A stretch of 56,119 bases of DNA, taken from Bacteroidales bacterium. Its GTDB lineage: Bacteria > Bacteroidota > Bacteroidia > Bacteroidales > F082. The position numbers and the translations under genes are program-made. Where the stretch lies: contig WFZS01000161.1 of NCBI GenBank assembly GCA_015489465.1, positions 1-56,119 on the forward strand. The letters are read 5' to 3'. A model generated the notes under the pieces. It did no database searches. It was not told where the DNA came from and saw only the letters and a list, made by a program, of their open reading frames with translations. Shown in pieces: positions 16,508-25,440 of the stretch; the first letter of the stretch is position 1, and every line of letters begins with the position of its first letter.

Positions 16508-16556
16508 CGTCATTTAAGATTGTTGAAAATTTATTTTCTTCTCTCTCACTGTGACA
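16508..16556 (+). repeat. Type A repeat, truncated copy 3
   Basis: cgtcatttaagattgttgaa plus the T-rich run and ctctctcactgtgacaat repeat only the first 50 bases of type A. The truncation point is near the gtgaca word, the same boundary as in the copy at 42076. Confidence 0.75.
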
Positions 16557-16600
16557 ATCCGGTCATCCTTTTATCTATTCGATATTCAAGCATTTTGAAT

Positions 16601-16687
16601 CGGCATCTTTGGTAGCGGTGTCGAATAGTGGAAAGGTAGAAAATTGCCTATCCGCTGTCACACATTCGTCAACCCCGTTGTGACACC
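16601..16687 (+). repeat. Type B palindromic repeat, copy 3
   Basis: Contains tttggtag, gtcgaatagtgg, gcctatccgctgtcacacat and a closing gttgtgaca arm, matching the copy at 47-136 in the same orientation. It ends about 50 bases before the recO stop. With the elements to its left it fills most of the gene-free stretch 15440-16738. Confidence 0.75.
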
Positions 16688-16738
16688 CTCCTTTAAACTT
16701 TAGCCTTTTGACGTACAGACTTTATACTTTCGGCTTTT

Positions 16739-17461
16739 TCAAAAAATCATCCTTAAAATCTCCAAGCTTTTTATCTCCCCGAAATGTTCTATCTGTAAAC
16801 GGTAATACCGCATCAATACATCCAACACGTCACTCCTTTCCGAAGCGGTAATTTTAAAACCACTTGTATTACCGGAAGCAACATCAACAAGTTTACGGAA
16901 AAGTTCCGCGGTTTTCCCCGTTACATAATTAGGGTGTAAAGGTTCATTATTAGTAAAAACGCCCTCTACCATATCAAAATAACGGAATCTGTTAACGGAA
17001 GGTGATTTCGGAAAAAATCCCAAAAACTTGGATAACCTTATCAAAAAGAACAAATGGAAATTTGCAGTATTTTCTTTACTTAAATCGTACCATATTAACG
17101 ATTGCCAGAGCCAGTTAAAAAATTCTTTATCCGGAAAACGGTCTTTTAAGGAGCGGTTTAATACTTCATCGAGAAAAATGACTACGGAACGTTTTACGGC
17201 ATCATCGTAGATGCAAGAATAACCGTGTGAAACACTAATTTCTTTTATATGGTTAAGTTGTTTGTTTTCGCGGGCATAAACGGACATCTCAAGAAGTTGT
17301 AAAGGTCGAAACAGTGCAGCTTTCATCTCGCCTTTTTTTGACCTTACCCCCTTCACAATGTATGACATCACACCTTCTTCTTCGGTAAATATCTTCACTA
17401 TCAAACTCGTGTCTGAATATTTTACCGAACTTATTACTATCCCTCTGGTATTCAGAAGCAT
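16739..17461 (-). CDS. recO: DNA repair protein RecO
   Basis: A 240-residue RecO, the mediator that helps load RecA on SSB-coated DNA and anneals strands in the RecFOR pathway. The N-terminal OB fold is evident in TRGIVISSVKYSDTSLIVKIFTEEEGVMSYIVKGVRSKKGEMKAALFRPLQLLEM. The helical C-terminal domain follows, ending HFGEIKSLEILRMIF. The zinc-finger cysteines found in some RecO proteins are absent. It starts 21 bases after the porZ stop, so it is probably co-transcribed with porZ. The large repeat region begins past its 3' end. Confidence 0.93.
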   Translation of the reverse strand: MLLNTRGIVISSVKYSDTSLIVKIFTEEEGVMSYIVKGVRSKKGEMKAALFRPLQLLEMSVYARENKQLNHIKEISVSHGYSCIYDDAVKRSVVIFLDEVLNRSLKDRFPDKEFFNWLWQSLIWYDLSKENTANFHLFFLIRLSKFLGFFPKSPSVNRFRYFDMVEGVFTNNEPLHPNYVTGKTAELFRKLVDVASGNTSGFKITASERSDVLDVLMRYYRLQIEHFGEIKSLEILRMIF

Positions 17462-17482
17462 TACAAATATTTGTTAATGCGG

Positions 17483-19822
17483 CTAATTTATCAAAAGAAT
17501 TTTTGTAACGGCTTTTTCTTCACCGGTATCATCAACTATAAACACGACATATATTCCCGAAGCAGCCCTCCGCCCGTCAATATTTTTACCGTTCCAAACA
17601 GCCTGTCCGCCTTCCGCATGTGTAGTATAAACCACGTTGCCGTAGCTATCCGTTATTTTTACGTCTGCATTGTTAACCAAACCTTTAATGGCGATAGGTC
17701 CGGTATAGCCGGGCTTAACGGGGTTGGGAAATGCATAAACGTTTTCATTAACGGGTTTTCCGGGTGTGGCTTCTCCCCTGTAAGATATTATACCTTTATC
17801 GGTTCCTATAAAAACTTCTCCATCACCGTCTATTGCTATATCAATTATGTTGTCTGACAGAAGAGGGCTGTTTTCGGCAGTAAAATGAGCCTTTTCAACA
17901 AGTCCGTCCGGCGATAAAAAGAATACTCCCGCACGTTCGGTTCCTATCCATTTGTTATTACCACCGTCAACAGCTATTGCGGTAACTGTTTCCGTTTCCA
18001 ACAGATAATCGGCAAGTCCCGTTCCGTCATTTCGCGGAACCAAGATTTGCTGAGCATCAAAATTTTCACCTTGCTCAAATATTGCCTGCGGATTATAAAA
18101 AACCGAAATACCTTTATCGGAACCCACCCAAACATCACCTTCCAAGTCGGCAGCCATTGAATAAACTTTACTGCCCACAATGTTACCGGAACCGGCTGTA
18201 GAACCCAAAACTTTAGCCCTGTCATCGGTTTGATCTTCCAGAGTATTGTTATCGTTAAAAACAATAATATATCCGTTGCTCCTTTTCAATATCCACTTTT
18301 GATCATAATTGTCAACCATCATTTTATCAATATCGATACCGCTGAGACCCGCGGGCAGGGTAAACGACAGCCATGTTCCGTCACGTTTCATAACCGAAAG
18401 CAAATCGGGAGAACCGGAATTTGCAACCCAAAGATTTCCTTCACTATCGTAATCCAATCCGCTTATTAGCGTCAAATAATTTGCATTAACCCATGGTTGC
18501 AAAGTGCTGTTTGTTTTATCGAAAACCTCCACCAGTTGATTATCCTCAAATTTCAAAAGTCCGTCGCCCCATGTACCCACATATGCAACATTGGTATTTT
18601 GAGGATCTATTTTTACACAAACAAAATCCGTAATTGTATCGAATGCCGGCGTATTTCCCTTGTTGTGCGTACTCCATTTGCCGTCAATGAATGAGAAAAC
18701 CCCGTCTTTCATGTAAAGTTTGGACCAGTTTGAAGCATGCCCGCCGGAAGCATCCCAAACACTTTTTCCTGCTGCATCCAAATCGTAAACACTTTTTGTC
18801 CCGGGACCGTTAGGTTCAATTATTTCACCTCCGTAGCCGTTGTCTTTAGCTTTAATCAATCCCAAAACAGAACTGCCAATCCAATATTCGTTATTTTTAA
18901 AATCGCATGATAACGGATAAAAGTTTTCGCCTACAGGATTCCAAATTTTTAATACCTCATTCAAGTTTTTATCAAAAACCGCGATATTAAATCTTTGAGT
19001 CAGCAACAAATTGTTACCAACAACCCTTAATTCGTGGTGTCTGTCGGAATTTCCGGGTAAAAAATGCTGCCAGCTTGAACCGTCAAAGATGTATAAAGTA
19101 TCACCGTCCCAACCGCTGTCTTTATAGTTGGCAATTACTTTACCGCTGAACGCTTCTATCTGATTAAAAAACGCCTCCGGTTTGGGTAACCCGGTTTCTT
19201 TATGCCATTCGTTAAAATCGGCAAGGTTAGGCGAATTTACATTTGCATAATAAATTCCGTTAACGGTAGCTGCAAAAAAAGCCGTATCATTAACCGTTAA
19301 ATCCTGGACATTAAGGTACGAACCGTTGGGACCGATATACCAAGTATCTTTTATCTCATATTTTTCCAGGTCGAGTACTATAATACCGAATCCGCAACTA
19401 AGATATGCAACACCGTCACCCAGCAAAATATTGTTAATGGTTTTGTCGCCGAGAATTTCTTTATTTTTTATATCAGGTATATTTCTTACGCTACCGTCTT
19501 TTTGCAAAATATCGATATTGGTATTTTTATAAGCTATTATCATTATCTGATAAGGTTCGTAGTAAGCTATTTTGCTGACTCCCACATCGTTAAGACCGCT
19601 AACTTTATCGATACGTTCAATGGAATTATCACCTTTGTTATATTTAAAAAGCGAGTACGGTGTTGCGGCGTAAACTTCCTCATTTAAAGCAACCACTCCG
19701 GTAACTTTTTGATATGGGAAATGTGTCCGCCAGTGTCCTATACCTATTCCGCTGTCTTGAGAAAATATTTTTATTGAAAAGAAAAGTATCAATAAAACGG
19801 TGTAAAGTAATCTTTTATTCAT
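17483..19822 (-). CDS. porZ: PorZ-like T9SS surface protein
   Basis: A 779-residue exported beta-propeller protein, almost the length of Porphyromonas PorZ (776). Residues 1-21 (MNKRLLYTVLLILFFSIKIFS) are the signal peptide. GHWRTHFPYQKVTGVVALNEEVYAATPYSLFKY opens the first of two propellers of the two-component-regulator-propeller kind (for example NKWIGTERAGVFFLS and GEVFIGTDKGI). The end is a T9SS sorting domain (VYAFPNPVKPGYTGPIAIKG, then SGIYVVFIVDDTGEEKAVTKILLIN). In Porphyromonas, PorZ belongs to the surface attachment complex that delivers A-LPS and matures T9SS cargo. It neighbours recO, a gene order I believe recurs in the phylum. A weak -7-like AATTTTTG lies upstream; read-through from the GH31 gene is also possible. 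Confidence 0.86.
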   Translation of the reverse strand: MNKRLLYTVLLILFFSIKIFSQDSGIGIGHWRTHFPYQKVTGVVALNEEVYAATPYSLFKYNKGDNSIERIDKVSGLNDVGVSKIAYYEPYQIMIIAYKNTNIDILQKDGSVRNIPDIKNKEILGDKTINNILLGDGVAYLSCGFGIIVLDLEKYEIKDTWYIGPNGSYLNVQDLTVNDTAFFAATVNGIYYANVNSPNLADFNEWHKETGLPKPEAFFNQIEAFSGKVIANYKDSGWDGDTLYIFDGSSWQHFLPGNSDRHHELRVVGNNLLLTQRFNIAVFDKNLNEVLKIWNPVGENFYPLSCDFKNNEYWIGSSVLGLIKAKDNGYGGEIIEPNGPGTKSVYDLDAAGKSVWDASGGHASNWSKLYMKDGVFSFIDGKWSTHNKGNTPAFDTITDFVCVKIDPQNTNVAYVGTWGDGLLKFEDNQLVEVFDKTNSTLQPWVNANYLTLISGLDYDSEGNLWVANSGSPDLLSVMKRDGTWLSFTLPAGLSGIDIDKMMVDNYDQKWILKRSNGYIIVFNDNNTLEDQTDDRAKVLGSTAGSGNIVGSKVYSMAADLEGDVWVGSDKGISVFYNPQAIFEQGENFDAQQILVPRNDGTGLADYLLETETVTAIAVDGGNNKWIGTERAGVFFLSPDGLVEKAHFTAENSPLLSDNIIDIAIDGDGEVFIGTDKGIISYRGEATPGKPVNENVYAFPNPVKPGYTGPIAIKGLVNNADVKITDSYGNVVYTTHAEGGQAVWNGKNIDGRRAASGIYVVFIVDDTGEEKAVTKILLIN

Positions 19823-19881
19823 ATGCTATTCTTACTCTTTTTAATAAAATAACTTTAAAACTTTAAAAATATTGCAAAAAT

Positions 19882-22353
19882 TTATTTTAACGACTGAGTT
19901 ATAAAAACATCGTTCAATCCCCATTTAAATCTAAGTAGCCAAACCTTTCTTTGTTCATCGTATAAATAACCGTTGTCTGCCGGTTTTTTGGTTTTTATTT
20001 TTTCCATTTGTTTGCCGTTAATAATAAACGTAAAATATTTATTATATGGAAGCCCTATTATTTCCAGGTTTATTTTTCTTTCACGGGGCATTTTTTTGTA
20101 ACCTTTTATCCTGCTGAACATAAATTCAAGGTTTCCTTTCTCATTCTTTTTCTGCACAAACATTAGTGTTTCAAAATTACCGTTTTTTATGGCATCAGGC
20201 TCTTTTCTGTCATCGGAATACATTAAATAATGGTCTCTCGACTCGTCATCTCCCACATAATATTTTATTGTCAGAACGGAATCGCTATAGTAATCGGTAG
20301 AAGATACTGGCTTTACCACAGGTAAAAACGAACCTGCCTTGACAAACAGCGGAATATTATCAATTTTAACGGGGATATCGTATTCGTTACCACCCGGCAT
20401 TTTTCTGTTTGTAAAGTAATTGTACCACTTGTTATTACGCGGGAGATAAACCGTTCTGATTCTCTGACCGGGGTTTAATACAGGCGCCACAAGTATATTA
20501 CTTCCGAACATATATTCGTCTTTTGTTTCAAAAGCCATCCAGTCGTCCGGAAATTCAAAAAAGAGGGTACGCATCAACGGATAACCTTTTAATGTTGCCT
20601 GTGCTGACATAGAGTAAATGTAAGGTAAAAGCGAATACCTCAATTTAATATACTTCCTGACTATTTTTTGAGTCTGTTCACTGTAAAATACCGGTTCGGA
20701 AGGAGCCGTAAAAGCATCACCGTGTGGTCGCAGTATAGGTGTAAAACACGCAAACTGCAACCACCTTGTGTAAAGTTCATCATCTTTTTTGCCGCCTGCG
20801 AACCCTCCCGCATCGGAATGAACATAAGGTAATCCGCTTAAACCGGCATGCAAAAGAGCCGGTATTTGTGCTTTTAGTCCTCCCCACGACCTCGACACAT
20901 CTCCCGTCCACGGAAACACGGAATAACGCTGTGATCCTGCATAACCCGCCCTGTTAAGATTAAAAAGTCGAATTCCTGGATAAAATTGCCTGTAGTTTTC
21001 GTACAACATTTTATGCCAGTAATGAGCATAAACATTGTGAACCGCATCGGCAGGTCCGTTAACGTGATATTCATCCGAGGGGTGATATTCCGGTTCTCCC
21101 AAATCTCCCCACCATCCCGAAACTCCCATGCGGGCAAGATTCTTATACTTTTCCCAAAACCATCGTCCGGCAACGGATTTGAAAATATCGATTAAACCTG
21201 CCGGACCGAAATAAAAGTCTTTATTAATATATGTTTTACCTGTACTGTCGGTTGTGAAAATTCCCAAGCTGTCGCCGGTATAAAAATTTTTTAAAGTGTC
21301 AATGATATAAGGTTCCGTTATCAAAACCGTTTTAACACCTACATCTTTGAATTTTTCCATCATCTTGCCGGGTTGCGGCCATTTTCTCTTATTCCATTCC
21401 AATTTTCCCATATAACCTTTCAAGCTGTCACCGAACCAAAACAAATCGATTATCAAAGCATCCAGCGGAAAATTGTTTTCTCTCATCAACGTTACAATAC
21501 TATCGGCTTCTTTTTGACTTTTATATCCCATCCTCGATTGCAAGTTGCCCAATGCCCAAAAAGGAGGCAAGGGCTGCATACCGCTGAGTTTACCCCATTC
21601 CGTGGAAAGTTCTTTAAAGTCATCACCGGCTATAAAAAAATATTTCATCACACCTCCAACAGCTCCGAATTCCATAATATTTTTCTCCGTTTTACCCAAA
21701 TCAACATAGCCCTTTTCGGGATTGTCGAACAAGAGCATATATTTTTTTGAAGAAACAAGCAAAGGCACGGAATAGTTTAAAAAATCCGCCCCTGAAACAT
21801 AGCCGTAGTTTGCCTGATTATACAACCGGTATTTTCCCCCTCGCAATGAAAAATCCACTGCCCTTTCACCAAGTCCGTAAAAAGATTCTTCACTGTCATC
21901 GAGTTTGAATCTTATGCCGGCGCTATCGTTTCTTATGAAAAACCCTCTTTCCTCCGGTAATAAAAGTTCGTCATTGTAATAAAATATTATGGAAAACGGA
22001 TTTTTATTAAAAACAACAGTCAAACTTCCCAGAATCATACGTAAGTTTTCCGGTTCATCTTTAACTGTTATTTCCATATTTTCCGGGCTCATAATAACGG
22101 CATCCGAAGAATCTTTAACGGGAACATTACCGTAAAAATTTTTTATCTCCACAATTTTAGGGCTGTAAGGAATAGCCTGAACAAGTCCGTGGTCGGTTTT
22201 TATGTTCAAAATGCCGTTAACCAGGTAATGCGAAATATATTTTCTGTTACCCCATTCATAACCGGTAACCGTGCCCGTTTGCGATTTCAGTGCTGAAAAG
22301 GTAAATACGGATAAAAACAGAAATATATTTTTCAAAGAAAGATTCATGTTCAA
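19882..22353 (-). CDS. Alpha-glucosidase-type glycoside hydrolase GH31
   Basis: An 823-residue GH31 enzyme with a signal peptide (about 1-24). The N-terminal galactose-mutarotase-like sandwich is followed by the (beta/alpha)8 domain from about residue 265 (PPFWALGNLQSRMGYKSQKEADSIV). The nucleophile is Asp417 in GWWGDLGEPEYH, and the acid/base is probably Asp514 in VHSDAGGFAGG. C-terminal beta domains (LPRNNKWYNYFTNRKMPGG, IPLFVKAGSFLPV) complete the fold. Likely an alpha-1,4- or alpha-1,6-glucosidase acting on oligosaccharides made by the adjacent GH13 enzyme. There is no T9SS sorting domain, so it is probably periplasmic. It starts five bases after the GH13 stop: a two-gene glucan operon. 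Confidence 0.92.
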   Translation of the reverse strand: MNMNLSLKNIFLFLSVFTFSALKSQTGTVTGYEWGNRKYISHYLVNGILNIKTDHGLVQAIPYSPKIVEIKNFYGNVPVKDSSDAVIMSPENMEITVKDEPENLRMILGSLTVVFNKNPFSIIFYYNDELLLPEERGFFIRNDSAGIRFKLDDSEESFYGLGERAVDFSLRGGKYRLYNQANYGYVSGADFLNYSVPLLVSSKKYMLLFDNPEKGYVDLGKTEKNIMEFGAVGGVMKYFFIAGDDFKELSTEWGKLSGMQPLPPFWALGNLQSRMGYKSQKEADSIVTLMRENNFPLDALIIDLFWFGDSLKGYMGKLEWNKRKWPQPGKMMEKFKDVGVKTVLITEPYIIDTLKNFYTGDSLGIFTTDSTGKTYINKDFYFGPAGLIDIFKSVAGRWFWEKYKNLARMGVSGWWGDLGEPEYHPSDEYHVNGPADAVHNVYAHYWHKMLYENYRQFYPGIRLFNLNRAGYAGSQRYSVFPWTGDVSRSWGGLKAQIPALLHAGLSGLPYVHSDAGGFAGGKKDDELYTRWLQFACFTPILRPHGDAFTAPSEPVFYSEQTQKIVRKYIKLRYSLLPYIYSMSAQATLKGYPLMRTLFFEFPDDWMAFETKDEYMFGSNILVAPVLNPGQRIRTVYLPRNNKWYNYFTNRKMPGGNEYDIPVKIDNIPLFVKAGSFLPVVKPVSSTDYYSDSVLTIKYYVGDDESRDHYLMYSDDRKEPDAIKNGNFETLMFVQKKNEKGNLEFMFSRIKGYKKMPRERKINLEIIGLPYNKYFTFIINGKQMEKIKTKKPADNGYLYDEQRKVWLLRFKWGLNDVFITQSLK

Positions 22354-22358
22354 ATTTT

Positions 22359-24212
22359 TTACTTCAATTCAAGTATCAAAGATGATTTGGGATTCATAAC
22401 AAAAGACTTTGTTAAGTCGTAAGTTTTACCGTCAATTACCGAGACACCTTTTGTATCACTTTCAATCATTTCTGAATATCGGTTTACATCCACTTTCTCT
22501 TGTTTAACGGAATTGTTAAAAATAACCATTACTTTATCATTTTCGTTATATCTGAAATAAACGTAAATATGATTATCCGGTATAAATTGTTTCATTTTGC
22601 CGGAATGTATTACATCCTTTGTTTTCCGCCAATTGAACAATGTTTTAACAAATTCAAAAGCTTCTTCCTGTTGAGCCGTGCGACCGTTTTTTGTAAAAGC
22701 ATTTAACGTGTCGCCCGGCCAACCTCCCGGAAAATCTTTACGAATAAACGCATCACCGTTGTTTTTATCACCTGTCATTAATATTTCGGTACCGTAATAA
22801 ATCTGTGGTATTCCCCTTACGGTTGCAATTAACGTCATTGCCATCTTCCATTTTTTTATATCGTTCCCCAACTTTGTGAAAATCCTGCCTATGTCGTGAT
22901 TATCGGGAAAAACCACCAAGGCATCCGGGTTGCTGTAATTGAAATCACGGCTCAATACATCATAAATTTCCGCTAATCCCGTTGACCAAGCATCACTCTC
23001 ATTAAAAGCCTTTGAAACGGCAAACATTAAAGGGAAATCAAAAACATTTGTAAGGTGGGAATGATAACCGTCGGGGTTCCTGTCGTTTTCAAGCCAATAT
23101 GCTATAGATGCGGGATTATTCATCCACACTTCTCCCACAACATTATATTCCGGATATTCTTTTAAAATACGCTGCATCCATCTTGCCATAAAGTCTTTAT
23201 ACGGATACGGATAAGTGTCCTGACGTATTCCGTCGAGCCCTGTTGTTTCTATCCACCAAATGCTGTTTTGAATCAGGTAATTGGCTACGTATTCGTTATG
23301 CTGATTAAGGTCTGCCATAGTTACATCAAACCACCCTTTAACCATTCTGTCGTAGTCATATTTTGAAGCATGGGGGTCGGAAACCACACCGGCACGGTAA
23401 TTTGACCTTGTAAATTTATCCCATTGATTATACCAATCATGCATGGGAAGGTCGTCTTTCCAAAAATAATTGGTGCCGCAATGGTTGAAAACCATGTCCT
23501 GAATTACTTTAATACCTTTTTTATGAGCTTCCGAAACAAGCTTTACGTAATCATCATTACTTCCGAAACGAGGGTCTATTTTATAAAAGTCTGTCATTGC
23601 ATATCCGTGATAAGAATAAGCAGGCATATTATTTTCCATCAAAGGGTTTATCCAAACGGCAGTGAATCCGGCTTCTTTTATGTAATCCAGATGCTCGGTT
23701 ATTCCTTTAATATCGCCACCATGCCTGCCGTTGGGATTATCTCTGTCGGCTTTTTCAAGCATTGAATTGACATTGTCGTTGGTAGTATCTCCGTTAGCAA
23801 ATCTATCGGGCATCAAAAGATAAATGGCATCCGAAGCGTCAAACCCTCGATATTCCGAAGGTTTTTTTATTCTGTTTTTTAAAACGTAATCGTATTTGGC
23901 AACGGTTTTTTTCCCTTTTTTAAAAAGTATTTTAAAAACCCCCGGTTTTGCCTCCGGCGAAATCTTTAAATTTATAAAAAGATAATTAGGATTTTCCGCC
24001 TTTCCAACGCTTATAATCTTTACACCTTTATAATTGATAACCGGTGAGGTTAATGAAATATTATCACCCCACACCAAAAGCTGTAATTCAGGAACTTTCA
24101 TACCAACCCACCAATTGGGAGGATCGATACGTTTAACGTTTATATTTCCTGCATTTAAAAACAGTGAAAAAAAGAACAATAAAATCAACGCAAAAAATCT
24201 GATTTTTTTCAT
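22359..24212 (-). CDS. Neopullulanase/cyclomaltodextrinase-type alpha-amylase (GH13)
   Basis: A 617-residue secreted GH13 enzyme like SusA of the starch utilisation system. The signal peptide is MKKIRFFALILLFFFSLFLNAG. An N-terminal cyclomaltodextrinase domain (IDPPNWWVGMKVPELQLLVWG) precedes the barrel, which has YLLMPDRFANGDTTND and VIQDMVFNHCG. Catalytic residues are Asp332 (GIRQDTYPYP), Glu361 (VVGEVWMN) and Asp440 (FPDNHDIGR). The C-terminal part is the small beta-sandwich domain. An upstream in-frame Met exists 28 codons earlier, but the ATG at 24212 begins a proper signal peptide and lies past the promoter. No SusC/SusD genes are nearby, so this is not a full PUL. Confidence 0.93.
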   Translation of the reverse strand: MKKIRFFALILLFFFSLFLNAGNINVKRIDPPNWWVGMKVPELQLLVWGDNISLTSPVINYKGVKIISVGKAENPNYLFINLKISPEAKPGVFKILFKKGKKTVAKYDYVLKNRIKKPSEYRGFDASDAIYLLMPDRFANGDTTNDNVNSMLEKADRDNPNGRHGGDIKGITEHLDYIKEAGFTAVWINPLMENNMPAYSYHGYAMTDFYKIDPRFGSNDDYVKLVSEAHKKGIKVIQDMVFNHCGTNYFWKDDLPMHDWYNQWDKFTRSNYRAGVVSDPHASKYDYDRMVKGWFDVTMADLNQHNEYVANYLIQNSIWWIETTGLDGIRQDTYPYPYKDFMARWMQRILKEYPEYNVVGEVWMNNPASIAYWLENDRNPDGYHSHLTNVFDFPLMFAVSKAFNESDAWSTGLAEIYDVLSRDFNYSNPDALVVFPDNHDIGRIFTKLGNDIKKWKMAMTLIATVRGIPQIYYGTEILMTGDKNNGDAFIRKDFPGGWPGDTLNAFTKNGRTAQQEEAFEFVKTLFNWRKTKDVIHSGKMKQFIPDNHIYVYFRYNENDKVMVIFNNSVKQEKVDVNRYSEMIESDTKGVSVIDGKTYDLTKSFVMNPKSSLILELK

Positions 24213-24255
24213 ATAAAAATTTAAAAAGTGAAAAAATGAAAAAATGAATTTTTCA

Positions 24256-24263
24256 CAAAAGTA
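24256..24263 (-). promoter_or_regulatory. -7 promoter element of the GH13-GH31 operon
   Basis: Minus-strand TACTTTTG followed by TGAA matches the TAnnTTTG consensus. It lies 43 bases before the GH13 start codon in the divergent gap to fabH. Confidence 0.7.
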
Positions 24264-24384
24264 ACTATTTGCTGTTATATTAATGCCCGTTAACAAATGT
24301 ATTACACGTATAATTTTATTGAAGATAAATCATAAGTGTTTTTATCAAATGGTGCTCAATAATAACAGTTTTTAATTTAATATT

Positions 24385-24392
24385 TACATTTG
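24385..24392 (+). promoter_or_regulatory. -7 promoter element of fabH
   Basis: TACATTTG followed by CACA matches TAnnTTTG, 26 bases before the fabH ATG. Confidence 0.65.
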
Positions 24393-24418
24393 CACAAATT
24401 TTCTAAAAATAGTTATTT

Positions 24419-25432
24419 ATGTCTAAAAGAAGAGCGGCAATAACGGGTGTTCACGGATGGGCTCCCGATTACATATTAACTAATAAAGAACTGGAAAAAA
24501 TGGTGGACACTACTGATGAATGGATAACCACCAGAACAGGTATAAAAGAAAGACATATTTTAAAAGGAGAAGGTAAAGGAACTTCAGATATCGGAACGGA
24601 AGCCGTAAAAGGTCTTTTGAAAAAAACGGGAACTTCCCCCGATGAAATAGACCTGTTAATATGCGCAACCGTTACTCCCGACATGGCATATCCCGCCACG
24701 GCAAATATTATCAGCGATAAAGTGGGTATTAAAAACGCATTCAGTTTTGACATTAATGCCGCATGCTCGGGATTTTTGTATTCCCTGGTTACAGCATCCC
24801 AATTTATAGAAACCGGTAAGTACAAAAAAGTAATTGTTGTTGGTGCCGATAAAATGTCAGCCGTAGTGGACTATACCGACAGAACCACATGTGTTTTGTT
24901 CGGTGATGCCGGCGGTGCCGTACTTTTGGAGCCTTCGGAAGATGGTTACGGAATAATAGATTCAAGATTATATACCGACGGTTCGGGTCGCGTTCACCTT
25001 CATCAAAAAGCGGGAGGTTCGGTAAAACCGGCTTCGCACGAAACCGTTGACAACCGCGAACACTTTGTTTACCAGGAAGGCCAAGCCGTTTTTAAATTTG
25101 CCGTTACCAAAATGGCTGATGTATCGGTTGAAATAATGGAACGTAACAATCTTACCTCGGACGATATAGCATGGCTTGTTCCCCATCAGGCAAATTTGAG
25201 AATAATTGAATCAACAGCGCGAAGAATGGGGCTTGACAAAAGCAAGGTAATGATAAACATTCAGAAATACGGCAATACCACCAACGGTACAATACCTATG
25301 TGTTTATACGAGTGGGAAGACCGCCTGAAAAAAGGCGACAACATTGTTCTGGCTGCTTTCGGCGGTGGATTTACCTGGGGTTCTATATATCTGAAATGGG
25401 CTTACGACGGTGATAAATTTGCAAAAAAATAA
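24419..25432 (+). CDS. fabH: Beta-ketoacyl-ACP synthase III
   Basis: A 337-residue KASIII, which condenses acyl-CoA with malonyl-ACP to start fatty acid synthesis. The catalytic triad is visible: Cys116 in [13 protein letters not shown], His in [10 protein letters not shown], and Asn in [29 protein letters not shown] is the conserved nucleotide/acyl loop. The start [17 protein letters not shown] fits. The gene stands alone with its own promoter and is not beside plsX or rpmF as in many bacteria. It converges on the ABC permease with an eight-base gap and no visible terminator. Confidence 0.94.
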   Translation: MSKRRAAITGVHGWAPDYILTNKELEKMVDTTDEWITTRTGIKERHILKGEGKGTSDIGTEAVKGLLKKTGTSPDEIDLLICATVTPDMAYPATANIISDKVGIKNAFSFDINAACSGFLYSLVTASQFIETGKYKKVIVVGADKMSAVVDYTDRTTCVLFGDAGGAVLLEPSEDGYGIIDSRLYTDGSGRVHLHQKAGGSVKPASHETVDNREHFVYQEGQAVFKFAVTKMADVSVEIMERNNLTSDDIAWLVPHQANLRIIESTARRMGLDKSKVMINIQKYGNTTNGTIPMCLYEWEDRLKKGDNIVLAAFGGGFTWGSIYLKWAYDGDKFAKK

Positions 25433-25440
25433 CAAGTTTT

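Noticed and set aside
15978-16513. Short minus-strand open frames within the repeat region (about 65 codons each)
   Set aside because: They run through palindromes and repeat copies, have no domain sense, and overlap one another in different frames. They are chance openings in repeats.
15440-16738. Possible CRISPR array
   Set aside because: The repeats are long, diverged, palindromic and unevenly spaced, with no uniform 30-base spacers and no cas genes nearby.
22359-24212. A full starch-utilisation (Sus) locus
   Set aside because: GH13 and GH31 genes are present, but there is no SusC/SusD pair, SusR-type regulator or SusE/F in the neighbourhood.
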